Origin: Geobacter sp.
GTDB lineage: Bacteria; Desulfobacterota; Desulfuromonadia; Geobacterales; Geobacteraceae
Length of the DNA stretch: 64,000 nucleotides
Assembly (NCBI GenBank): GCA_003314535.1
Contig: POSG01000004.1
Coordinates: forward strand, 1-64,000
Reading direction: 5' to 3'
In this document: in pieces, positions 7,655-14,512 of the stretch
Position numbering within the stretch: position 1 is the stretch's first letter
Layout of the letters: every line of letters begins with the position of its first letter
Notes under the pieces: model-generated
The model's database searches: none
Told to the model about the DNA's origin: nothing
What the model saw: only the letters and a program-made list of their open reading frames with translations
Made by a program: the position numbers and the translations under genes

Positions 7655-9409
7655 ATGAAATCATACAAGGCGCAGAATATAGCCGGTTTCTTAATATTCA
7701 GGATGCTAAGGGTTGCGACTGTCGCTTTTGCCGTGCTGCTGACCCTGGGATCCGGGTGTTTTGCCGTCACCGTCACCTTGAATTGGGGCGCCAGTGCCGG
7801 AAGTACCGGCTATAGGGTTTATTATAGAGCGGATTCAGCTACGCTGCCTTTCGGTGGGACAGGAGCCGCTCAAGGGGCATCACCCATTAACGTGGGTAGC
7901 CAGACCACTGCAACAATCAGTGGTCTGGATCCGGCCCATTCCTACTATTTTGCCGTAACTGCCTATAATTCTGCAGGGGAAAGCGCATACTCCAACCTTG
8001 TGTCGATTCCTGAACTTACCGTGCCCTCCACTTCAATCAGTTATCCTGCCAGCAATGCAACAGTAAGCGGCACTGTAACCATTACTGCCAATGCTTCCGA
8101 CAATATCGGGGTCAGCAGGGTTGAGTTCTATGTGAACGGTGTACTCAAGGGGACCGACACTTCCTCGCCGTACACTTATTCCTGGAATACATCTTCACTG
8201 GCTGCGGGAAGCTACACGCTAATGACCAGGGCATATGACGCCGCCGGAAACGCCGGCCAATCGGGCAGCGTGGTGGTAACCATCTTCAGGGATACAGCAG
8301 CTCCCGTTGTGGCCATGACTTCGCCTGCCGCCAATGCGACAGTAAGGGGGACCGTAACAATTGCCGCGAGCGCCAGTGATGCTGTCGGTGTCAGCAGGGT
8401 AGAATTTTACCGTGATGGCACTCTCCTGTCGGCAAGCAATGTTGCTCCCTACAGTTATAGCTGGGATACGACCACTGTTGCCAACGGCAGCCATACCCTT
8501 TCTGTGAGGGCCTATGATTTGTCGGGGAACGTCGGCCAGTCTTCTCAAAGGACCGTAAGCGTGAGCAACACGATTTCGGCGCCGACAATTACAACCGGCA
8601 GCCTGGCCGCTGCCACAGTCGGCAGTGCGTACAGTGCCGGCCTTGCAGCGAGCGGCGGGGTGTCCCCCTACACCTGGAGGCTGGCGGCCGGAGTGCTGCC
8701 GCCTGGCTTGTCGCTCAACAGCACGACAGGTGCTGTAAGCGGGACACCGACGACTGCGGGGACATACAGCGTCACATTCCGGGTGACCGATTCCAGAGGG
8801 ACTACGGCAACCAGGGTGCTGACAATGGCGGTCTATTCGGTACCGACAATTACAACCGGCAGCCTGGCTGCTGCCACAGTCGGCAGAGCATACAGTGCCG
8901 GCCTTGCAGCGAGCGGCGGGGTGTCCCCCTACACCTGGAGGCTGGCGGCCGGAGTGCTGCCGCCTGGCTTGTCGCTCAACAGCACGACAGGTGCTGTAAG
9001 CGGGACACCGACGACCGCGGGGACATACAGCGTCACATTCCGGGTGACCGATTCCAGGGGGGCTACGGCAACCAGGGCGCTGTCATTGACGGTCAGTGCA
9101 GCGCCCGTAGTGATCAATACCACTACAACAACTGTCAGCGCAGCACCGCTGGTCGTCAATACCAGTACTATTACGGTAGTATTGGGGACTTATTACAAGA
9201 TCAATCTTTCCGCTTCCGGTGGGGTTGCTCCTTATACCTGGAGAATAGCTACGAGCACTGCTCCATTCGGCATTGCGCTGAATGGCTCAACCGGCCAACT
9301 CACCGTGGTCGGGACGAGAGCGGGAACCTTCTCCATGACTATCCAGGTTACGGACTCCAATGGGGTTACAGCAAATAAGACGGTCTCTCTTGTGGTTAGA
9401 TCATATTGA
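7655..9409 (+). CDS. Secreted fibronectin-III / Ig-like repeat protein
   Basis: 584 aa, predicted exported by an N-terminal signal (hydrophobic stretch about residues 20-36, cut near GCFA). Then a fibronectin type III domain (about 38-117; SYYFAVTAYNSAGES), two bacterial Ig-like modules with the VEFYVNG/YSWNTSS pattern (about 118-300), and three putative-Ig modules with PPGLSLNSTTG/VSGTPTTAGTY (about 309-584), the first two nearly identical. No enzymatic domain or C-terminal anchor is visible. Such architectures act as adhesins or matrix proteins; here that is inference. RBS GGGGAG. Expression is gated by the tandem GEMM-I riboswitches upstream. Confidence 0.8.
   Translation: MKSYKAQNIAGFLIFRMLRVATVAFAVLLTLGSGCFAVTVTLNWGASAGSTGYRVYYRADSATLPFGGTGAAQGASPINVGSQTTATISGLDPAHSYYFAVTAYNSAGESAYSNLVSIPELTVPSTSISYPASNATVSGTVTITANASDNIGVSRVEFYVNGVLKGTDTSSPYTYSWNTSSLAAGSYTLMTRAYDAAGNAGQSGSVVVTIFRDTAAPVVAMTSPAANATVRGTVTIAASASDAVGVSRVEFYRDGTLLSASNVAPYSYSWDTTTVANGSHTLSVRAYDLSGNVGQSSQRTVSVSNTISAPTITTGSLAAATVGSAYSAGLAASGGVSPYTWRLAAGVLPPGLSLNSTTGAVSGTPTTAGTYSVTFRVTDSRGTTATRVLTMAVYSVPTITTGSLAAATVGRAYSAGLAASGGVSPYTWRLAAGVLPPGLSLNSTTGAVSGTPTTAGTYSVTFRVTDSRGATATRALSLTVSAAPVVINTTTTTVSAAPLVVNTSTITVVLGTYYKINLSASGGVAPYTWRIATSTAPFGIALNGSTGQLTVVGTRAGTFSMTIQVTDSNGVTANKTVSLVVRSY
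8582..9103 (+). repeat. Tandem 261-bp direct repeat inside the FN3/Ig gene
   Basis: Two near-identical 261-base units (8582-8842 and 8843-9103), each coding one 87-aa Ig-like module. The period is a multiple of three, so copy-number change keeps the frame. Confidence 0.75.
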
Positions 9410-9485
9410 TGAAATGCCGGGCTAACAAGAATTCTGCTGGCATTGTTCCGAACCCCTGAAATTCAAAATAGGTTTCCTTCAAAAA

Positions 9486-9514
9486 AATCCCCCGGAAGTT
9501 TCGGGGGATTTTCC
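9486..9514 (+). terminator. Intrinsic terminator after the first FN3 gene
   Basis: AATCCCCCG and CGGGGGATT form a 9-bp stem around GAAGTTT, followed by TTTTCCTT. A run of A on the left side could make it work on the minus strand too. Confidence 0.8.
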
Positions 9515-9674
9515 TTCCAGGCAGCAACCCGTTTTTCCAGAGGCTGATAGCGAACGGATTGTAAATTCCACGCAGGTTTAACTTCTTGCGTCTTGCTGGA
9601 GAGTTATTTTTAGGCGCGTATTTTTGAATCATTCCGGCAGCTTTTTGAAATATTTATACGCGAACATGTTGTTG

Positions 9675-9690
9675 TGTGATTGAAATCACA
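9675..9690. promoter_or_regulatory. CRP-family binding site, perfect TGTGA-N6-TCACA
   Basis: TGTGATTGAAATCACA matches both half-sites of the CRP consensus exactly. It lies in the 566-base gap between the first and second FN3 genes, about 290 bases before riboswitch 3. Apart from this site, the one at 9906 and the terminator at 9486, nothing is recognised in 9410-9976. Confidence 0.55.
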
Positions 9691-9905
9691 TTCATGCGTT
9701 GACTTTTCTGCGAAAAATATCAGCAAAGATGGGAGTGGCAGCGGATATTGCCTGGATAATTCTGATGGGATGCCATGAGCTTAGATGAAAACATCATGCT
9801 GATGGCCACGGCACAATGGCTTGTATAAAAGCCACGAACACACCTAGTTATGCAAACTTATTGACGGTGTTTTTATCAGGCTGGAGATCGTTTAAAACGA
9901 TCTTT

Positions 9906-9952
9906 AGTGATATCAGTCACAACTGGAAATCGGGTTTTATACGATAAAGTAC
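9906..9952 (+). promoter_or_regulatory. CRP-type site plus -10 region for riboswitch 3 RNA
   Basis: AGTGA-TATCAG-TCACA at 9906-9921 is one base from the CRP consensus. TACGAT at 9940-9945 could be the -10 box, placing the site centre about 38-42 bases before the start, the class II activator position. The same half-site-to-ACGATAA spacing (35 bases) recurs upstream of riboswitch 4. Confidence 0.5.
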
Positions 9953-9976
9953 GTGAAGCATAGATTGACAACAAAC

Positions 9977-10061
9977 GGTACACGATAATACTAAACCATT
10001 CGCGAGAATGGGACGGAAAGCCTAAAGGGTCTCCCTGAGACAGCCGGGTCGCCGAAATGCC
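9977..10061 (+). ncRNA. GEMM-I cyclic-dinucleotide riboswitch, copy 3
   Basis: Same aptamer core as copies 1-2, again with A at the position equivalent to G20. The first hairpin reads CCATTC-GCGA-GAATGG, a compensatory change relative to CCATCC/GGATGG, which supports the folded structure. Closing stem GGTA/TGCC keeps pairing with a G-U wobble. Confidence 0.9.
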
Positions 10062-10090
10062 AGCAAAGGTATGAGGCGCCCGGCTTTTTT
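10042..10090 (+). terminator. Riboswitch 3 expression platform (intrinsic terminator)
   Basis: AGCCGGG (10042-10048) pairs with CCCGGCT (10079-10085), then a T-run. It ends about 94 bases before the gene at 10184. Confidence 0.8.
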
Positions 10091-10183
10091 CGTGTATGCA
10101 CATTGAATAAGCGGGGAAATAATCCGGATCGAGAGGCTCGTAAGCAGCGGATGTAGATTTATCAAGAAAGACGGTAAGAAAAT

Positions 10184-11032
10184 ATGAACACACGAATCGA
10201 TCATAAAAGAACAAAAGGGGCCAAACTGGAAACCTTTCTTTGCGTTCTTATCTTCACCATTTTTGTGCTGGGGATCGGGACTGTAAGCCATGCAGTGACT
10301 GTTTCGCTGCAGTGGGGCGCAAGTACGGGGGCCACAGGCTACAAGATTTACTACCAGGCGGACACGTCGACCGCGCCTTTTAGCGGAACCGGAGCGAGTG
10401 AGGGAAGCGCGCCCGTTGACGTGGCAAACCAGACGAGCGCAAGCATCAGCGGCCTGGACCCGGCCCATGCCTACTATTTCGCGGTTACTGCCTACAACAC
10501 TGCGGGTGAAAGCTCCTACTCGAATATTGTTTCGGTACCTGAGCAGACGTCCCCCACGACTTCCATCAGCTATCCGGCTAACAATGCTTCCGTGGGCGGA
10601 ACGGTTGCGATCACGGCAAGCGCTACCGACAACGTGGGTGTCACCAGCGTTGGTTTCTACGTGAACGGGGTGCTGCAGGGAACCGACACCTCGGCTCCCT
10701 ACACATATTCCTGGAACACATCTTCGCTGGCGTCAGGGACCTACACCCTGACATCCAGGGCATATGACGCCGCGGGCAATGTGGGTCAGTCAAGTGCCAT
10801 TACAGTCTCAGTGAGCAACTCTGCCATAATCAAGGGAGATGTCAACCGTGACGGCAAGGTGGATGTCTCCGATGCATTGCTTGCACTGCATATGGCAGTC
10901 GGCCTTGTAACACCCAGCGCTGAAAATCTTCTTTACGGAAATGTGGCGCCGGTCGGTTCGATTGACAACATGATCAACATACAGGACGTAATGACTATTC
11001 TGGCAGTGGCATCGGGAAAGATAACCTTGTGA
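10184..11032 (+). CDS. Secreted FN3 / Ig-like protein with C-terminal dockerin-like domain
   Basis: 282 aa. A signal peptide (hydrophobic residues about 20-35, cut near VSHA) precedes a fibronectin type III domain (about 38-120) and one Ig-like module (about 122-210). The last about 65 residues hold two segments like dockerin repeats: GDVNRDGKVDVSDALLAL with the Asp-x-Asn-x-Asp-Gly-x-x-Asp calcium loop, then a second, weaker loop (NMINIQDVMTIL). Dockerins bind cohesins; no cohesin gene is seen in the window, so this may instead be a calcium-stabilised cap. 489 bases of its sequence are nearly identical to the next gene. Riboswitch 3 controls it. Confidence 0.75.
   Translation: MNTRIDHKRTKGAKLETFLCVLIFTIFVLGIGTVSHAVTVSLQWGASTGATGYKIYYQADTSTAPFSGTGASEGSAPVDVANQTSASISGLDPAHAYYFAVTAYNTAGESSYSNIVSVPEQTSPTTSISYPANNASVGGTVAITASATDNVGVTSVGFYVNGVLQGTDTSAPYTYSWNTSSLASGTYTLTSRAYDAAGNVGQSSAITVSVSNSAIIKGDVNRDGKVDVSDALLALHMAVGLVTPSAENLLYGNVAPVGSIDNMINIQDVMTILAVASGKITL
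10297..10785 (+). repeat. Long direct repeat, copy A (partner 11616-12104)
   Basis: 489 bases shared with 11616-12104 at a fixed offset of 1319. Only two or three mismatches were seen (for example ACAAGATTTAC versus ACAAGGTTTAC). It covers the FN3 domain and first Ig-like module of two neighbouring genes. Confidence 0.85.
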
Positions 11033-11114
11033 GCAGAACCAGGTTGAATATGATGTTTCCACGCAACTGTTGAATCATTAGAAATAGTCATAAAAGCATA
11101 TTTACATGACATTA

Positions 11115-11156
11115 AAAGAAGTCGTGACGTTAGAACTACGTTACGGCTTCTTTTTT
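11115..11156 (+). terminator. Intrinsic terminator after the dockerin-tailed gene
   Basis: AAGAAG-T-CGT-G-ACGT and ACGT-T-ACG-G-CTTCTT form an interrupted stem around TAGAACT, followed by six T. Confidence 0.75.
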
Positions 11157-11246
11157 GGGCCGATATTATGAATATTGGACTTAGCAATAACGAACTATAA
11201 ATAATGGTGAGTGAAAAGTTTGCCAAATATTTGCATTGACAATATT

Positions 11247-11293
11247 TGTGACGGTCATCACACAATAATATCCGGTTTCCTGCGATAAGTGTA
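11247..11293 (+). promoter_or_regulatory. CRP-type site plus -10 region for riboswitch 4 RNA
   Basis: TGTGA-CGGTCA-TCACA (11247-11262) is a perfect CRP consensus. TGCGATAAGT at 11281-11290 matches the position and sequence of the -10 region proposed upstream of riboswitch 3 (ACGATAAAGT), 35 bases after the site start in both cases. Confidence 0.55.
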
Positions 11294-11312
11294 AACATAG
11301 AAAACAGCAAAC

Positions 11313-11397
11313 GGTAGACGATAATACTAAACCATTCGCGAGAATGGGACGGAAAGCCTAAAGGGTCTCCCTGAGACAGCCGGGTCGCCGAAATGCC
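11313..11397 (+). ncRNA. GEMM-I cyclic-dinucleotide riboswitch, copy 4
   Basis: Almost identical to copy 3: CGATAATACTAAACC, CCATTC-GCGA-GAATGG hairpin, GGGACGGAAAGCC and ACAGCCGGGTCGCCGAA. A at the G20-equivalent position again. Confidence 0.9.
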
Positions 11398-11427
11398 AGC
11401 AAAGGTATGAGGCGCCCGGCTTTTTTT
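11378..11427 (+). terminator. Riboswitch 4 expression platform (intrinsic terminator)
   Basis: AGCCGGG (11378-11384) pairs with CCCGGCT (11415-11421), followed by seven T. It ends about 75 bases before the start codon at 11503. Confidence 0.8.
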
Positions 11428-11502
11428 GTCCATTCAAGAAAAGTCCGGGTTGCCGGGAGCAATGCAACGGTGTTTTCAGTGCGCAAAAAATGGAGAAAGA
11501 TC

Positions 11503-13278
11503 ATGGAGACGAGAAAACGATTCAAAAGATGGCGGTCTAAGGTATCGACAATTTTCATTACAGTCATGGCTGCCCTGTCAATAGTGCTGCCAGGGGAATC
11601 CGTCTGCCACGCAGAGACTGTTTCGCTGCAGTGGGGCACAAGTACGGGGGCCACAGGCTACAAGGTTTACTACCAGGCGGACACGTCGACCGCGCCTTTT
11701 AGCGGAACCGGAGCGAGTGAGGGAAGCGCGCCCGTTGACGTGGCAAACCAGACGAGCGCAAGCATCAGCGGCCTGGACCCGGCCCATGCCTACTATTTCG
11801 CGGTTACTGCCTACAACACTGCGGGTGAAAGCTCCTACTCGAATATTGTTTCGGTACCTGAGCAGACGTCCCCCACGACTTCCATCAGCTATCCGGCTAA
11901 CAATGCTTCCGTGGGCGGAACGGTTGCGATCACGGCAAGCGCTACCGACAACGTGGGTGTCACCAGCGTTGGTTTCTACGTGAACGGGGTGCTGCAGGGA
12001 ACCGACACCTCGGCTCCCTACACATATTCCTGGAACACATCTTCGCTGGCGTCAGGGACCTACACCCTGACATCCAGGGCATATGACGCCGCGGGCAATG
12101 TGGGGGAATCGAGCGCTGTGACGGTGACGGTAGCCAATGATTCGACCGCGCCCACGGTTGCGCTTACTTCTCCTGCCGGCGGCGCTACGTTGAGCGGGAC
12201 CGCAACGATAGCGGCCAGCGCCAGTGACAATGTTGGAGTGAGCAAGGTCGAGTTTTACGCCAACGGCACGCTGCTGTCGGCGAGCAACATTGCTCCCTAC
12301 AGCTACAACTGGAATACCGCATCGATAACAAACGGAAGCTATACGCTGCTTGCACGGGCCTATGATTCGGCTGGCAATGTGGGCCAATCAAGTGCCATTA
12401 CAGTCACGGTCAATAACCAAGTCGCTGATACCACGGCACCGACGGTAAGCAGCTTCACAATGCCATCCACTTCAACGTCTCTGACGGTAGCGATCTCGGC
12501 ACTGACTGCGACGGATGCGGTGGGGGTCACCGGCTACCTGGTAACCGAAAGTTCCACCAAACCGTCGGCAACAGCGAGCGGCTGGAGCACGAGCGCACCG
12601 ACGTCCTTCACCTTCAGCGGTGCGGGTATGAAGACTGCCTATGCCTGGGCAAAGGACGCCGCGGGCAATGTTTCGGGCAGCCTGAGCAGGACGGTGACCA
12701 TCACCCTTCCGGACACCACGGCGCCGACGGTAAGCAGCTTCACAATGCCATCCACTTCAACGTCTCTGACGGTAGCGATCTCGGCACTGACTGCGACGGA
12801 TGCGGTGGGGGTCACCGGCTACCTGGTAACCGAAAGTTCCACCAAACCGTCGGCAACAGCGAGCGGCTGGAGCACGAGCGCACCGACGTCCTTCACCTTC
12901 AGCGGTGCGGGTATGAAGACTGCCTATGCCTGGGCAAAGGACGCCGCGGGCAATGTTTCGGGCAGCCTGAGCAGGACGGTGACCATCACCCTTCCGGACA
13001 CCACGGCGCCGACGGTTTCAATAATTTCCCCATTGGCCAATTCTGTGGTAAAAGGCACGAAAACCATCTATGCAGCGGCTTCGGACAATGTGAAGGTTAC
13101 GAAAGTGGAGTTTTACGTGAACGGGGTTCTAAGGCTGACAAGCGGATCCTCACCCTTCAGATATTCATTGAATACGAAAACCGTGGCAAATGGGCCCTGC
13201 AGCCTCATGGCAAAAGCATACGACGCGGCAGGCAACATGAAGCAGTCCTCTGCAGTCAGCGTTACAGTAAGAAATTAG
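11503..13278 (+). CDS. Secreted FN3 / multi-Ig-like repeat protein
   Basis: 591 aa. The ATG at 11503 is chosen because GGAGAAAG lies just upstream and a normal signal peptide follows (MET... to CHA); an in-frame ATG at 11407 lies inside the riboswitch terminator and is rejected. Order: FN3 domain, two Ig-like modules with VEFYANG/YNWNT patterns, two identical 95-aa modules (TDAVGVTGYLVTESSTKPSA...), and a last Ig-like module. No catalytic motif or anchor is seen. A surface or matrix role is inferred from the repeats. Riboswitch 4 and a CRP-type site precede it. Confidence 0.8.
   Translation: METRKRFKRWRSKVSTIFITVMAALSIVLPGESVCHAETVSLQWGTSTGATGYKVYYQADTSTAPFSGTGASEGSAPVDVANQTSASISGLDPAHAYYFAVTAYNTAGESSYSNIVSVPEQTSPTTSISYPANNASVGGTVAITASATDNVGVTSVGFYVNGVLQGTDTSAPYTYSWNTSSLASGTYTLTSRAYDAAGNVGESSAVTVTVANDSTAPTVALTSPAGGATLSGTATIAASASDNVGVSKVEFYANGTLLSASNIAPYSYNWNTASITNGSYTLLARAYDSAGNVGQSSAITVTVNNQVADTTAPTVSSFTMPSTSTSLTVAISALTATDAVGVTGYLVTESSTKPSATASGWSTSAPTSFTFSGAGMKTAYAWAKDAAGNVSGSLSRTVTITLPDTTAPTVSSFTMPSTSTSLTVAISALTATDAVGVTGYLVTESSTKPSATASGWSTSAPTSFTFSGAGMKTAYAWAKDAAGNVSGSLSRTVTITLPDTTAPTVSIISPLANSVVKGTKTIYAAASDNVKVTKVEFYVNGVLRLTSGSSPFRYSLNTKTVANGPCSLMAKAYDAAGNMKQSSAVSVTVRN
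11616..12104 (+). repeat. Long direct repeat, copy B (partner 10297-10785)
   Basis: Second copy of the 489-base segment. Identity stops abruptly after GCGGGCAATGTGGG on the right and before GACTGTTTCGCTGCAG on the left. Confidence 0.85.
12441..13010 (+). repeat. Tandem 285-bp direct repeat
   Basis: Two units, 12441-12725 and 12726-13010, with no difference noticed. Each codes one 95-aa module, so copy-number change would stay in frame. Confidence 0.85.
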
Positions 13279-13340
13279 AAAAAGCCTTGTGCCTGACCGC
13301 TGGTGTCCTTCCGGGGGCGACACGGGTAAGTTTCAACACG

Positions 13341-13371
13341 AAAAAGGGGGGCGGATTTCAAATCCGCCCCC
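13341..13371 (-). terminator. Intrinsic terminator of the CRP-family gene
   Basis: On the minus strand GGGGGCGGATT and AATCCGCCCCC form an 11-bp stem with a 3-base loop, followed by C and five T. On the plus strand it can also stop transcription of the FN3 gene, with a weaker T-tract. Confidence 0.8.
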
Positions 13372-13376
13372 TTCAG

Positions 13377-14114
13377 TTATATTTCGATGCATTTTGCGTC
13401 TGCATGTATTTTCCTGACCCTTTTGAAAAAAGCTTCCTTCAGCAGAAAGGTCTTGTTGTCAAGAAATTCGATTTCACCTGCTTTCTGCAGCCTGTTTAAT
13501 ATCCTGGTCGCCGTTTCCCTGGATACCGAAGCGTAGCTTGCGATCAGTTGGTGCTTTATCCTCAAATTAATAATGACGCCGCGGTTGTCCCTGACCCCGT
13601 AAAGCTCATGCAGGCGATCGAGAACGATCATGACGCGGTGTTCAGCGCAGTCGAAACTCAACAGCTTGACCATCATCCATGCGTCTCTCAGGCGAAGGCA
13701 GAGCAAGTCGACAATCTTTCGCCTTATACCTTCATGGGTCATGAGGTGCTGCTCGAAGTCGTTTTTGTGCAGCAGGCCTATGAGCGCCTCTTCATGGGCT
13801 ATGACGGTGGCGGGCTGGGTTTTGCCGTCGAGAAGCGACATTTCACCGAAAAAATCCCCCTTCTTATGGATGGTTATTATCTGTTCGCGTCCGTCGTCAT
13901 TAAGTTTCACTACCCGTACTTTCCCGGCGTAAACCAGGTACATGTATGAGGAGGTATCCTCTTCGGAAAGAACAATCTGGTCCTTCTGAAATCGTCTCTT
14001 GATCAGGACCCTGTCAATGCAATCCGTCTCGTCCGAGGAAAGATCGGAGAAAAAAGGTATGTTGCTGATGATGTTTTTCCCGCCCGCCTGATTCCTGTCA
14101 ACTTTCCAGACCAT
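13377..14114 (-). CDS. CRP/FNR-family transcriptional regulator
   Basis: 245 aa. Residues about 20-130 form a cyclic-nucleotide-binding-type beta-roll with GDFFGEMSLLDGKTQPATV, close to the CRP GE-x-x-L phosphate-cassette pattern but with TQPAT where CRP has RSA. A winged helix follows; its recognition helix SVSRETATRILNRL keeps the Arg-Glu-x-x-x-Arg triad with which CRP reads TGTGA. No FNR-type cysteine cluster is seen. The ATG at 14114 is chosen over 14180 because GGAGGGAACC precedes it. Three CRP-type sites lie within 5 kb, upstream of the FN3 genes, so those are likely targets. The effector (cAMP, another nucleotide or none) is unknown. Confidence 0.85.
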   Translation of the reverse strand: MVWKVDRNQAGGKNIISNIPFFSDLSSDETDCIDRVLIKRRFQKDQIVLSEEDTSSYMYLVYAGKVRVVKLNDDGREQIITIHKKGDFFGEMSLLDGKTQPATVIAHEEALIGLLHKNDFEQHLMTHEGIRRKIVDLLCLRLRDAWMMVKLLSFDCAEHRVMIVLDRLHELYGVRDNRGVIINLRIKHQLIASYASVSRETATRILNRLQKAGEIEFLDNKTFLLKEAFFKRVRKIHADAKCIEI

Positions 14115-14275
14115 GGTTCCCTCCGGCAAATTGCTGAAACCTTTATTCATTCCGGAACACAATACGTCAAAAGACTCCAATAAAACAATCCACTTCTTGT
14201 CCTATAAATTATAACCGAAGTTTTTTGCAACGATTTTTCGCTGATTGGCCGGTTTTGCCAAAAAAACATCGGGAA

Positions 14276-14291
14276 TGTGATTTTGGTCATT
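14276..14291. promoter_or_regulatory. Imperfect CRP-type site upstream of the regulator gene
   Basis: TGTGA-TTTTGG-TCATT, eight of ten consensus bases, about 160 bases before the regulator start codon. Possible autoregulation; weak evidence. Confidence 0.25.
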
Positions 14292-14512
14292 TTTTCCTGC
14301 ATAATCCATTCCATGTAATATATCATTTTCTTGTCAATTTGTTTCCTTGGCATATTGCCGCTTCATTTTTTTGATTCTGCTCATTGAGTCTGCTAATAAT
14401 ATCCTGTATGATGCATTCCAGAGACTCGTGACTGGGATGCAGAACAGGAAGACATCCTTCTGTTCACTGTTTGCTGTATGCTGATTTTTTCGTTCGCTGC
14501 ACACTAAAAGAT

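Noticed and set aside
7252-11427. Repeated ~85-base units considered as CRISPR or insertion-sequence ends
   Set aside because: Spacing is irregular, each precedes a gene, and the sequence folds as GEMM-I aptamers with compensatory changes.
11407-11502. Upstream ATG at 11407 as start of the third FN3 protein
   Set aside because: It lies inside the riboswitch terminator and would place 32 extra residues before a normal signal peptide; ATG 11503 has its own RBS.
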